Positions 26,692-34,748 of a stretch of DNA of 64,000 nucleotides are shown here, one piece after another. Origin of the DNA: a virus. The stretch covers positions 116,135 through 180,134 of the IMG/VR virus record IMGVR_UViG_3300023202_000336; one strand, 5' to 3'. Made by a program: the position numbers and the translations under genes. Each line of letters begins with the position of its first letter. The stretch's first letter is position 1. Under the pieces are notes generated by a model. That model ran no database searches. It saw nothing but the letters and a program-made list of their open reading frames with translations, and had not been told where the DNA came from.

Positions 26692-27188
26692 CAGACGTTA
26701 CAGATTACGCTGATAACCTTAAGGACCTCCTCGATGAGGAGGGGGCCCAGAAGATTGCGAAAAACATCTCGTTCGAGCAGTCTACGCTTGCGTATGTTCT
26801 CAGACAGCTCGGATACCCCGCAAAAAAGGTCAAAGGACTACAAAGAGATTTCGGGGCAGGGTTCACGTTCGACTGGTTTAACCACGAAGGATTCATCTAT
26901 CCGACTGTAGAGTCGGTGCGCATCTTCGATTTCAACTTCAAAGATATTCTTTTCGAATCGGAGAAGCATCCGATTTCCCGTCACGTGAAGTCGATCTTCT
27001 CTCAGGAGGTTTTGGCTGCAGACGAATTCTGTCTCGTCTTTAAGGCCTACGATCTTGGACGCATGGTTGCTACGAATATAGACGTATCTTTATATACGCA
27101 CATCCACGTGCCATTATCAGACTACAGTTATTCAATCACCCCTTTCAAAGGATTTTTTAAATCCAAATTTGGAAGTATTACAGACTAA
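26688..27188 (+). CDS. Hypothetical protein coupled to uvsX, 166 aa
   Basis: Starts inside the uvsX stop (ATGA), so it is co-translated. It is acidic at the N terminus and aromatic-rich throughout (FGAGFTFDWFNHEGF), with mixed helix and strand. A recombination mediator would be expected here by analogy with uvsX-uvsY, but length and sequence show no UvsY signature. The TnpB element begins 10 bases after its stop. Confidence 0.65.
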   Translation: MTDVTDYADNLKDLLDEEGAQKIAKNISFEQSTLAYVLRQLGYPAKKVKGLQRDFGAGFTFDWFNHEGFIYPTVESVRIFDFNFKDILFESEKHPISRHVKSIFSQEVLAADEFCLVFKAYDLGRMVATNIDVSLYTHIHVPLSDYSYSITPFKGFFKSKFGSITD

Positions 27189-27316
27189 GGAGGCGTGACC
27201 TAGGTATCGAAAAGGTAGACGGGTTTACAACTGATCGTTGAAATATGGCATTCTATATCTTTCTATGGCATGGGTTCAATGTTGACACAGTGCATAGGTG
27301 ATGTAGGTTTTCAATC

Positions 27317-27460
27317 ATGAAGATGCACCGGACACAGATAAGCCTCCCGCCCGTCCTCTTCGGTTGGCTCAAAGCCGAAGCTGAAAGAAAAGGAATCAGC
27401 ATCGCTGAACTCATTCGCCGCGTCTTGGATCGTGAATATGAAGATCAGCAGAAGCAGTAA
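27317..27460 (+). CDS. Ribbon-helix-helix (CopG/Arc-like) small protein
   Basis: 47 aa reading MKMHRTQISLPPVLFGWL... with a strand (TQISLPP) followed by two helices (LFGWLKAEAERKG and SIAELIRRVLDREYE), the pattern of CopG/Arc repressors. A TTGACA (27282-27287) with a weak -10 lies upstream. Its 3' end overlaps the start of tnpB in another frame, so it probably regulates the element's own expression. Small DNA-binding genes of this type precede tnpB in some IS elements. Confidence 0.65.
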   Translation: MKMHRTQISLPPVLFGWLKAEAERKGISIAELIRRVLDREYEDQQKQ

Positions 27461-28520
27461 GTGCTCCCTCAAGTTTACGACGGCATCAAAACTGTCGAAA
27501 CTGGATGTCGTGCTCACCGAGTACGGTCAGGTGGTCAACCGCTTCATCGACCTGTTCTGGGTTGAGTGCCCAGCCAAGAGCAGGCTACTCAAACCTATCG
27601 TGGATTCGGTTGATAGCTGGTTCACTGCCCGTCTCCGTAAGGTTGCTGCTCGTGAAGCCATCGACATGGTGAAGGCCGCTAAAGAGCGTTGGGGCGAGAA
27701 GGCCGTAAAGCCGACCCACCGTGGACAACGGATGTGCGTCAGTAGCACCATTGCTCGACTGGACGTTGCCAAGGATTCAACCTTCGACTGCTGGCTGCAC
27801 CTATCGTCCATCGGCAATGGCATCATCCTCGACCTGCCGATTAAACGGCACAGGCACTTCAACGATCTGGCTACTGCCGGTCGTAGGCAAGAGTCTTACA
27901 TTATCACCAGGGATTCAGTGCAGTTCTGCTTTGAGATCGAAACTGGGCCGAAACAGGAACCGGATCGCTGTGTCGGTGTTGATACTGGAATCAACGCCTT
28001 AGCCAGTTTGTCCACTGGTGATCAGTTAGGCACTGAAATCAAGGTTGGTATCGAACGAATCAAACGCTGTAAGCACGGAAGCAAAGGTCAGAAGCGAGCC
28101 GTTCGTGCGTTGCGACAGCGGATGGATGAAGTCGCCAAAGAGGTGGTTGGAAAAGCCTCGTTGGTTGCTGTCGAGAACTTGAAGAACATCACGAAGAATA
28201 CCAAACGCCGCTTGGGTAAAAATATGCGGCGCTCTATCGGTCGTTGGAATGTGCGATACTGGTTGACGAGATTGCAGCAAGTCTGTGAACGAAACCGTGT
28301 TTCGTTCCGGTCTGTCTCGCCACGCTACACTTCGCAGCAGTGTTCCAAATGTGGCTTCACCGATAGGAGGAATCGAAACGGTGAGTTGTTCCGTTGCCTC
28401 AGTTGTGGCTATGAGGCAAACGCAGATGTGCAGGCATCACGGAACATCCTCACCCGATTCCTTACCGGACCCTACGGTGCCGGTTGCAAACCTCTCGTGT
28501 CCTGTAATGGGATACTTTGA
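27438..28520 (+). CDS. tnpB: TnpB RNA-guided endonuclease
   Basis: 360 aa; ancestor-type of Cas12. RuvC-I is GVDTGINALASLS (catalytic Asp), RuvC-II is LVAVENLKNIT (Glu), a zinc ribbon CSKCG...CLSCG lies between, and RuvC-III is NADVQASRNIL (Asp). All three catalytic residues are present, so it should be active. It would use an omega RNA from the element's right end to cut DNA and promote element retention. The ATG at 27438 is preferred; a GTG at 27432 is also in frame. It is only weakly similar to the truncated TnpB at 45553, although the element ends match. Confidence 0.88.
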   Translation: MKISRSSKCSLKFTTASKLSKLDVVLTEYGQVVNRFIDLFWVECPAKSRLLKPIVDSVDSWFTARLRKVAAREAIDMVKAAKERWGEKAVKPTHRGQRMCVSSTIARLDVAKDSTFDCWLHLSSIGNGIILDLPIKRHRHFNDLATAGRRQESYIITRDSVQFCFEIETGPKQEPDRCVGVDTGINALASLSTGDQLGTEIKVGIERIKRCKHGSKGQKRAVRALRQRMDEVAKEVVGKASLVAVENLKNITKNTKRRLGKNMRRSIGRWNVRYWLTRLQQVCERNRVSFRSVSPRYTSQQCSKCGFTDRRNRNGELFRCLSCGYEANADVQASRNILTRFLTGPYGAGCKPLVSCNGIL

Positions 28521-28697
28521 GGAACGGTATCCTCCAGGACCAACCGACTCGCCGAAGCAGGAACTTGGTAAATAAGGTCTCTCCATGAGCCTTATCCCAG
28601 GACGTGAGAGGACGTGAGCAGGGCTGTGAGAGGATTGTGAGAATCACCGGCGGCTTCTACAAGTTGCCACATTTAGGAAGGAAGGATACTATGCCCG
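28521..28697 (+). ncRNA. Predicted omega RNA scaffold and guide region of TnpB
   Basis: TnpB guides come from the right end of the element, with the guide taken from flanking sequence. A hairpin GGCGGCTT-CTAC-AAGTTGCC (28649-28668) sits 9 bases before the element end. In the two other copies it is GGTAACTT-CTAC-AAGTTACC: one T-A pair becomes C-G and two A-T pairs become G-T, so pairing is conserved while sequence is not. The guide would begin at about 28678. The 5' limit is unknown and probably lies inside tnpB. Confidence 0.5.
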
Positions 28698-29629
28698 GTA
28701 CTCTTACTGCCGCGGATAGACGCTATAACGCTCTCATCGATAAGATCTGCGAAGATGTGAAGTCGATTGAGGTCAACAATCTGAAGAGATATCATCATCT
28801 CGGGAAGCACTTTACCGGGTTCTGTAGAGCTGTGAGCAGCGAAGACGGTGCTGATCGCAACCCGTACGGAGATCGCACTGTCGATCGCCTCGCTGAGGAT
28901 CTCGTTGAGAGAGGTGTTTTTCAGGCGAGTGAAAACGGCTCTGTTACGAATGTCCGGAGAGCTCTCTATTGGGCGAAGAATCTCTATGATTCCTATACCG
29001 ATTTTACGAGCCTCCAGAATCTCGCTGACCAGGGCTTCACCCTGGCGCACGCGAAGCCGCTCTTTTCGCTCGATGATAAGACCAGAGAAGAAGTCGAGAA
29101 CAACATGATCGTCGATGGGAAGGTTATCCCATCGCGATCGCTTCCCGATTTGATCACGAAGACACAGAAGAAGATGTTGACCCGTCACGCTGAGGAAGCT
29201 CTCGACGATCTCGAGAGAGCGAAGAAAGGAGAGACTCCTGTCGCAGAAGAAGCGAAGGGAGACGAAGCTGGAGACGGGGATATCGAAATTCCGGATCAGG
29301 GAGAGGGGGAAAAGGAAGAGGAAGGGTCCGATAAGAAGGAAGGTAACCCTCCTCAGGCCGTGAGGCCGAGGGAGTGGTCGGTTCAGAACCCTCTGAAGGT
29401 TGTCCGAGCGATGGATAAGACGGTTACGAAGGCTCACTCTTTGGTAGGAGATGTTTGCACGGTTATCCGTGAGGCTTCCACGATCGGATTCGATAGCGAC
29501 CGCGCTATGCAGAACTACAACAAGTCCATCGGTGAACTTCGCGACTCGCTGACCGACGCCACGGAGCTGCTCAACTCTCTTCTGAAGCAGATCCACGAGG
29601 AGGTAGGCGGTCTCCCCGCGAGGAGCTAG
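28691..29629 (+). CDS. Hypothetical protein with acidic linker, 312 aa
   Basis: ATG start with AAGGAAGGA upstream, formed at the junction with the TnpB element. Residues 1-175 are helical with many basic and aromatic positions (NNLKRYHHLGKHFTGF). About 195-245 is an acidic, low-complexity linker, and the C-terminal 75 residues are a predicted amphipathic coil. The N-terminal part looks like a DNA- or protein-binding helical domain, but no family is recognised. Codon use is like the abundant-protein genes of this phage. Confidence 0.7.
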   Translation: MPGTLTAADRRYNALIDKICEDVKSIEVNNLKRYHHLGKHFTGFCRAVSSEDGADRNPYGDRTVDRLAEDLVERGVFQASENGSVTNVRRALYWAKNLYDSYTDFTSLQNLADQGFTLAHAKPLFSLDDKTREEVENNMIVDGKVIPSRSLPDLITKTQKKMLTRHAEEALDDLERAKKGETPVAEEAKGDEAGDGDIEIPDQGEGEKEEEGSDKKEGNPPQAVRPREWSVQNPLKVVRAMDKTVTKAHSLVGDVCTVIREASTIGFDSDRAMQNYNKSIGELRDSLTDATELLNSLLKQIHEEVGGLPARS

Positions 29630-29682
29630 TCATCGGACTCCCTCGACTCAATATTAAAGAAATAGATATACGCTACAGTAAC

Positions 29683-30471
29683 ATGCTGCAGCTGTTCGGT
29701 GAGTACTACGGCCAGCCGTTGTCGCGCGATGCGTGTCACCGGCTGGCCGATCTTATTTGTAAATCGATAGAGTTTCTCCGAGGCGTTAGGAACACCGTCG
29801 TGCAGACGGTACTTCAATACGAAGGTGCAGTGCTCTCGAGGAGGCGTGCTCGGATACTGGCCCGCCAGCTCGCCGCAAGAGATAGCGATCTCAAAAAGGG
29901 CCCCCTCCAGCCGTTCGAGCGTCCGATAAGAGACGAATGGGTGCCTATGGAGGTCAGTCGTACGGAGCCTTGCGTATGGAGAGAGGACGAAGAAGGATAC
30001 ATCCTTCACCTCTTCTGTCTCGCAGGTCATCCGGCGGGCCACTTGCTCCAGAAGAAAGTTCCGGAGACGTGGCTGGCGTGGCTGGCGTATCAGATCGGAT
30101 TCAGCAAGAAGGTGCCTTACACCTATGAGCCCGAGATGTTCATCGGGCTACGGTTCTGGGGTTACCTCCTGGCAGAGGAGAGCGAGGGGTCTGGCCTCTT
30201 GACATTCGAGAGGTGGGATATTAGCTTAAAGTTCCGTAAGTATAATCGTACCATAATCTTACGTAGGAGCAGGCTCGATCTCGGCCTGGATGACTACGAC
30301 GGTGAAACAGGTCGGAAGTTAGAACACTCTTGCCCTTTTGATTTCGAGCACTATTGTTCTGAATGTTCAGTAGACGTAAATGATTGTGTAGCATCGTATA
30401 ATCGCGACGTACTTAACGACGGGGCAGCACGTGGAGTCGACAGACGGGAAACCGGGGTTCGAGGACTATGA
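29683..30471 (+). CDS. Hypothetical protein with C-terminal Cys cluster, 262 aa
   Basis: First in-frame start is the ATG at 29683. No good ribosome binding site precedes it, so the start is uncertain. The N-terminal half is Arg-rich and helical, the middle is Trp/Tyr-rich (ETWLAWLAYQIGFSKK), and near the end CPFDFEHYCSECSVDVNDC could bind zinc. No family recognised. Its last 41 bases overlap the next gene. Confidence 0.6.
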   Translation: MLQLFGEYYGQPLSRDACHRLADLICKSIEFLRGVRNTVVQTVLQYEGAVLSRRRARILARQLAARDSDLKKGPLQPFERPIRDEWVPMEVSRTEPCVWREDEEGYILHLFCLAGHPAGHLLQKKVPETWLAWLAYQIGFSKKVPYTYEPEMFIGLRFWGYLLAEESEGSGLLTFERWDISLKFRKYNRTIILRRSRLDLGLDDYDGETGRKLEHSCPFDFEHYCSECSVDVNDCVASYNRDVLNDGAARGVDRRETGVRGL

Positions 30472-31048
30472 AGAGGCCCGGTCGGCTCATGAGGTACTTG
30501 CTCGCCCGAGCGGCGTTCCAAGGGGCCACGAGCGCCTGGGGATGCTCCGTAAGTCGCACGTAGAAGAGATCGCACCGTCACCGAAGTATCTCGACCGTGA
30601 ACGAACATGGTTTATCCCTGCACTTGCTTACTGCATGATGCGGATGGACCGGTCGCTTTTCGAACTCTACTCTTGGGCGATTGATAAAGATATAGATGTA
30701 GTTTCGTATAGAACTGATTCGCCTCTAGTAACATTCTCGGGGGTCGATATATCGAAGAATCCGTGGTTCCACACGGTACAGGGGGCTGAAACTCCGATAG
30801 CAGGCGCGTTCACAGAGTATATCAAAACGTATAAATTTAACGACACCATCAATAACGTTGAGTGGTGTCTTCACGCAGCGCCTTTACGTATCGCAGATCC
30901 ATTCCACGATGGAGAGATGAGATCTGGTATCGATGCTATAGTATTTCTTCCGGAGTGTATGACCACGAAACGGAAAGTGTGCGTTATAAAAGGAGCAGGA
31001 CTCCACCTGGGGATACCTGAACTCGGTATCGTCGGGAGCCCTGAATGA
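30431..31048 (+). CDS. Hypothetical protein, 205 aa
   Basis: GTG start 41 bases inside the previous gene. It is mixed alpha/beta, with a basic N-terminal third and then strand-rich segments (DVVSYRTDSPLVTFSGV; VCVIKGAGLHLGIPELGIVG). No catalytic motif is obvious. It overlaps the next gene by ATGA. This gene and the following two form a tight run of unknown small genes. Confidence 0.6.
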   Translation: MESTDGKPGFEDYEEARSAHEVLARPSGVPRGHERLGMLRKSHVEEIAPSPKYLDRERTWFIPALAYCMMRMDRSLFELYSWAIDKDIDVVSYRTDSPLVTFSGVDISKNPWFHTVQGAETPIAGAFTEYIKTYKFNDTINNVEWCLHAAPLRIADPFHDGEMRSGIDAIVFLPECMTTKRKVCVIKGAGLHLGIPELGIVGSPE

Positions 31049-31377
31049 GCTCGATCCCCTTTAGAATTACGACTATTTTCAAAACTACGGAAGCAGGGTA
31101 TAGCTTTGGTACAGATGAATACCTTTCTCGTAGTCTCGTTTCCGAGCGAGAAGAGAAGGTTTTTGCATTTGCGATTACTGAGCGATCGAGACCCCGAGTT
31201 TTCGAATACGACTACGATAGAGACGGTTTAGAAGCTCTTGCGAATCTAATCAGGAGCGAAGAGGTTATATCGGTCGTGAAAGGTCGGAGAGCCGACTTTG
31301 CTCACGAATCGGTGGTTTCGTTATCGGACGGGCGTGATCGGATGGAAAACAGAATCATAGTATCGAGGAATATATGA
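31045..31377 (+). CDS. Hypothetical protein, 110 aa
   Basis: Starts within the stop of the previous gene (ATGA) and ends the same way into the next. Alternating strands and short helices, acidic in the middle (FEYDYDRDGLEALANLI). No recognised family. Confidence 0.6.
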   Translation: MSSIPFRITTIFKTTEAGYSFGTDEYLSRSLVSEREEKVFAFAITERSRPRVFEYDYDRDGLEALANLIRSEEVISVVKGRRADFAHESVVSLSDGRDRMENRIIVSRNI

Positions 31378-31784
31378 CCACGAAACGGCGTAAAAAGAAG
31401 AAAGCTGGTCCGAAGAAAATCCCGATACGTTACGTCGACGGTAACGAGCACGTGGAGTACGTTCCGCGTACTTCGAAAGAACTTAAGACGGAACTAGAAA
31501 GAATACAACTCGCTATTCGTCGCGCACTGCGCGTTCTCTCTAAATTACGAAGAAAGAGGCATATCGTCCTCGTGACCGTAAGGTTTCAGCTTCGTAACTG
31601 TTTAAAAGAGATCGTGAACGACGCTTCTGACGAAGCAGTGGCTGACGAGATAGCGCGCCTCAGTTATGTTATGGAGGACACGGTAATGCTTCTTGAGCAT
31701 CTGAAGCATTCGAGAATCCCGTGCCTCGAAGAGGCAAGATTTTTGTTAACCTACGGGCAAACCCCTAAGCAACGAGAAACGTAG
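31374..31784 (+). CDS. Hypothetical basic protein, 136 aa
   Basis: ATGA overlap with the previous gene. The first 15 residues are almost all Lys/Arg (TTKRRKKKKAGPKK), followed by a helical body with a long amphipathic helix (about 30-65). It may bind nucleic acid. No family recognised. Confidence 0.6.
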   Translation: MTTKRRKKKKAGPKKIPIRYVDGNEHVEYVPRTSKELKTELERIQLAIRRALRVLSKLRRKRHIVLVTVRFQLRNCLKEIVNDASDEAVADEIARLSYVMEDTVMLLEHLKHSRIPCLEEARFLLTYGQTPKQRET

Positions 31785-31807
31785 CATCCCGGAAGGTAAC
31801 AGACAAA

Positions 31808-32446
31808 ATGGGTAAAATTTTAGTTACAGCAGATAGAGAAATTATCGTACGGGGGACACCGCCGTTCCGTCTTCCAGACATTGTTGCTCCGGATCTCGCG
31901 ATCGCGCTCCTTGCGACTGAACCCGGTGACAAATATTTCGTAGCTGAAGTAGCGAGGTGTTTTACGCCGTCAGATAAAAAGCGGCTCAGAAAAGAATGTA
32001 AAAGAATAGGAGGAAGCGTATGGGACCTGTACAGGAGTAAGGCTACAAAATGGTCCTCGCTTATCAATAACGATAATAGGTGGCATATCGAAGACTTCGA
32101 TGTGATCTATCGAGTAGAGATCGGAAGTGATCATGCTAAAGAGATCATTGTTACTTCAGCGAATGTAAGGTTTGTTTCAAACGGAGAGCGACTATTGACG
32201 TTTCCTGAGTTCGAATTGACCTATGGGATTAACGTGAGCCACTATCTCGAGGAGTTTAGACACTCTATCAATGAAACGATCGATGAATGTCAGCGGCATA
32301 TTACTTCGGATGTCATTCAAAAAAATATGTCGGTGATCGATCCGAACGGTCACGTACAGACGAAAGGATTCATAGTCCTCGAGTCTCAGGACGAGAAAGA
32401 CTGGCGTCTCCCGAATGGGTACACGCTCCTTTCTCCCGACGAATAG
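31808..32446 (+). CDS. Hypothetical protein, 212 aa
   Basis: ATG at 31808 with GGAAGGTAAC about 12 bases upstream. Mixed alpha/beta protein with a basic helix (SDKKRLRKECKRIGG) near residue 60 and a C-terminal strand region. No motif recognised. A promoter-like TTGACA starts 5 bases after the stop. Confidence 0.6.
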   Translation: MGKILVTADREIIVRGTPPFRLPDIVAPDLAIALLATEPGDKYFVAEVARCFTPSDKKRLRKECKRIGGSVWDLYRSKATKWSSLINNDNRWHIEDFDVIYRVEIGSDHAKEIIVTSANVRFVSNGERLLTFPEFELTYGINVSHYLEEFRHSINETIDECQRHITSDVIQKNMSVIDPNGHVQTKGFIVLESQDEKDWRLPNGYTLLSPDE

Positions 32447-32450
32447 ACTC

Positions 32451-32479
32451 TTGACAAACCTACCTACGAACACTAGCGT
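32451..32479 (+). promoter_or_regulatory. Candidate sigma70-type promoter
   Basis: TTGACA at 32451-32456, 17 bases, then TAGCGT (weak -10) at 32474-32479. It shares TTGACAAACC and a (T/C)TACGAA block before the -10 with the better promoter at 38536, which supports a real family of sites. It lies 21 bases before the next gene. Confidence 0.45.
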
Positions 32480-32499
32480 CCCATCGCAACGGAGACATT

Positions 32500-32799
32500 A
32501 TGGCTATTGAGCAGTTCGATTTCGAGGTTCATTCACCGGAGGAATTCCCTGAATCTCATTCTTTCACTATTACTATTCACGTTCCTGTTCCCGAGGAGGG
32601 CAAGCAGTCGGGCGTTCTGAATTACCTGCGCTCGAAGCAGCTCAAGGAAGACGTCGTGAACAACTGGGTGCGGAAGAACGCGACCGGATACGGTATCGAG
32701 ATCCGTAATGGTCCTCGGCCGGTACATTCGGTCGATAACGACCGCAATTCCCCGGTAATTGCGTATGAGCAGGACTTCCGTCTGACGAGGCCTATCTAA
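32500..32799 (+). CDS. Hypothetical small protein, 99 aa
   Basis: ATG with ACGGAGAC upstream and a promoter-like site before it. A compact strand-rich protein (SFTITIHVPVP) with G+C-leaning codons suggesting good expression. Its stop overlaps the next start by one base (TAATG). No family recognised. Confidence 0.62.
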   Translation: MAIEQFDFEVHSPEEFPESHSFTITIHVPVPEEGKQSGVLNYLRSKQLKEDVVNNWVRKNATGYGIEIRNGPRPVHSVDNDRNSPVIAYEQDFRLTRPI

Positions 32800-33266
32800 T
32801 GCAGGATATGTCGAGTCCCGAGGAAGCGGCGCATTCGGCGTTCTCACAAGGGTATCAGCAGGATTCGGTCACGAAGTTTCTGCTGGGGGTCGGTCTCGCT
32901 GAACACGAGCCGATCTTCAGAATGACTTTGAAGACCATTTCTGACAGGCCGGATGAGCCGGGTATACGAGAAATTACGATAGCTACTATTTCGCTTTTGA
33001 TGACCCTCGGGCAGATATCGATGCCGGTTATCATGTATACGGTCGGTCATCTGAACAAACGTAGTGAAGAAGAGATCAAAGGTGATGCGATTGCAATTAT
33101 GAACGGAGCGTATATAGTTTTGCCCGATTCAGAACGGGAGAGCGGTAACATCATACTGAGCTTGGAGACCATGAAGGAAGTTGATACCAGACCGGTATCG
33201 TTCGTTTCATCTGTTTACTCACTGGCGGCAATATGGGAAGAAGCGGAGAGAATTCTCGAAAGTTGA
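32799..33266 (+). CDS. Hypothetical helical protein, 155 aa
   Basis: ATG overlaps the previous stop. Mainly helical with hydrophobic stretches (ISLLMTLGQISMPVIMYTVG, about 65-85) that are only marginally long enough for membrane insertion. No family recognised. It overlaps the RusA-like gene by 34 bases. Confidence 0.6.
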   Translation: MQDMSSPEEAAHSAFSQGYQQDSVTKFLLGVGLAEHEPIFRMTLKTISDRPDEPGIREITIATISLLMTLGQISMPVIMYTVGHLNKRSEEEIKGDAIAIMNGAYIVLPDSERESGNIILSLETMKEVDTRPVSFVSSVYSLAAIWEEAERILES

Positions 33267-33799
33267 GAAGTAGGTGCTCGATATGTGGCACCGAATACGA
33301 AGAATCTTCGCTCGAAACATTAAAGAAAAGAATAGTAAACTGCTGCAAATCTCCTACGCGGAGAAAATATACTATACCTAACATACAGAAAACCGGGGTA
33401 AGCTTGCCGGCCTCTCAGCCGGCAAGCTTACCCTTTTCGGTCGAATTCGACCGGCATATCGAAAGTCAAAATTCATCACACTACGCTCATTGGTCGAGAG
33501 GGCGTAAAGATAAGACCGATTGGATGCGGCGAGTCGCTATAAAGCTCGGGAAGATGCGCGGACTGCTACTCCCCTGGTCTTCATGGATGATTCAACGCAT
33601 TTACTGTCATCCGAAACGCGAAATGGATTTCGCGAATATCGTTGGGGGCGCGAAACCTCTCATCGATTCCTTGCGGGATTGCTCGATTATCAAGGACGAT
33701 AGTCCTCGGTACTTTCATTGTGAATACGAGCAGCATAAAGGTGACCGAAATGTTACCGTTCTCACCCTTGTCGAGGTAACCTATGACGACAACGATTAG
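33233..33799 (+). CDS. RusA-like Holliday junction resolvase with N-terminal zinc finger
   Basis: RusA enzymes cut four-way junctions. The C-terminal domain (about 70-188) carries the family layout: RGRKDKTDWMRRV, then DFANIVGGAKPLIDSLRD followed by IIKDDSPRY, matching the conserved D..N...K...D.L....DD pattern of RusA active sites. The first 60 residues add CSIC...CC, a likely zinc site. A perfect 16-bp inverted repeat lies in the linker-coding part. It is followed by ruvB and ruvA (16- and 23-base overlaps), so resolvase and branch-migration genes form one unit, which supports the call. Confidence 0.75.
   Translation: MGRSGENSRKLRSRCSICGTEYEESSLETLKKRIVNCCKSPTRRKYTIPNIQKTGVSLPASQPASLPFSVEFDRHIESQNSSHYAHWSRGRKDKTDWMRRVAIKLGKMRGLLLPWSSWMIQRIYCHPKREMDFANIVGGAKPLIDSLRDCSIIKDDSPRYFHCEYEQHKGDRNVTVLTLVEVTYDDND
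33396..33433 (+). repeat. Perfect 16-bp inverted repeat in the resolvase gene, followed by TTTT
   Basis: GGGTAAGCTTGCCGGC (33396-33411) pairs exactly with 33418-33433 around a 6-base loop, followed by TTTTCGG. It looks like a weak intrinsic terminator or attenuator placed inside a coding frame. Confidence 0.85.
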
Positions 33800-34748
33800 G
33801 CCCGTTTCGTTTGAGGAGTTTCATGGTCAAGAACCCGCAGTGGAGTATCTCAAGGTAGCTATCAAATCAGCGTTGAAGCAAAAGAAACCTTTCGGACATG
33901 TCCTTCTCGTCGGAATGGCTGGGATTGGTAAAACCACGCTCGGAGCGTCGGTGATACCGCATGAGCTCGGCGCAGAAGTAGCGTCACTCAACTGCGCGTC
34001 GATCGAGAAGGTATCCGAGTTCATCCCTACGATTACCAGTGTGCCGGAAGGCAGTGTTTTGTTTCTCGACGAGATCCATAGTTTAATCCCGCCGGCGCGA
34101 GAGCATCTCCTTACAGTGATGGAGGACCGGTACATCAACGTACCGATGGGGAACGGCGAAGAGGTTATGAGGGTGTCGCTCGACCCGTTTACGGTCATAG
34201 GCGCGACTACACGGCAAGGCGTGCTTCCCGCACCCCTCCTGAGTAGATTCGCACACGACCTGAGGCTATCGCTTTATAATGATGACGAGATGCTAGAGGT
34301 ACTTTGCTGGACCGTCGACAAGCGTGCTCTCAAGATTGATCATCGAGCGGCTGAGAAGTTGGTTCCCGTATGTCATGGGACTGCGCGTAGATGCGTGAAC
34401 TTAGTAGAGGCATGCGCCGACACGCTGTTCGGCATTGGTTCTGAAGATGTAACTAGAGACGGAAAGAACGTCATAAACAGCGAAAATGTAGATCTTACGT
34501 TAGAGCGACTCGGATATCGAGGAGAATTTAGTCGCGACGAGTGGCGTTATCTCGAGACGATAGTAGAGACCCCCAAAAAGAGGGCAGGAATCAAGACGTT
34601 GAGTACCCTTCTCGACGAGACGGAGCGTACAATCGAAGATATCTACGAACCGTGGCTTATTCAGAGAGGGTATATCATGAAGGAGAGCCATGGCCGCCAC
34701 GTCACTGAGAAAGGATTAGAAGCTTATGATAGGTTATGTGAACGGTAA
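33783..34748 (+). CDS. ruvB: RuvB-like Holliday junction branch migration ATPase
   Basis: AAA+ motor that drives branch migration of Holliday junctions with RuvA. Landmarks match bacterial RuvB in order: IRPVSFEEFHGQ at the N terminus, Walker A GMAGIGKTT (Lys50), Walker B FLDEIH (Asp96-His99), sensor 1 VIGATTRQG, sensor 2 GTARRCVNLV, and a C-terminal winged helix with IEDIYEPWLIQRGYI and GRHVTEKG. Length (321 aa) is normal. RuvB is uncommon in phages, which usually use other junction enzymes. It overlaps ruvA by 23 bases. Confidence 0.92.
   Translation: MTTTIRPVSFEEFHGQEPAVEYLKVAIKSALKQKKPFGHVLLVGMAGIGKTTLGASVIPHELGAEVASLNCASIEKVSEFIPTITSVPEGSVLFLDEIHSLIPPAREHLLTVMEDRYINVPMGNGEEVMRVSLDPFTVIGATTRQGVLPAPLLSRFAHDLRLSLYNDDEMLEVLCWTVDKRALKIDHRAAEKLVPVCHGTARRCVNLVEACADTLFGIGSEDVTRDGKNVINSENVDLTLERLGYRGEFSRDEWRYLETIVETPKKRAGIKTLSTLLDETERTIEDIYEPWLIQRGYIMKESHGRHVTEKGLEAYDRLCER

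Larger units (their letters stand above)
27198..28677 (+). mobile_element. TnpB insertion element (IS200/IS605-like, no TnpA)
   Basis: The left end starts at ACCTAGGTATCGAAAAGG, which recurs at 45509. The right end finishes CACATTTAGG after a hairpin, which recurs at 45967 and 56722. Between them lie a ribbon-helix-helix gene and an intact-looking tnpB, with no transposase tnpA, so movement would need a helper. The element inserted between the uvsX operon and the 28691 gene, and the base after its right end begins the latter's ribosome binding site. Boundaries come from comparing the three copies. Confidence 0.8.
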
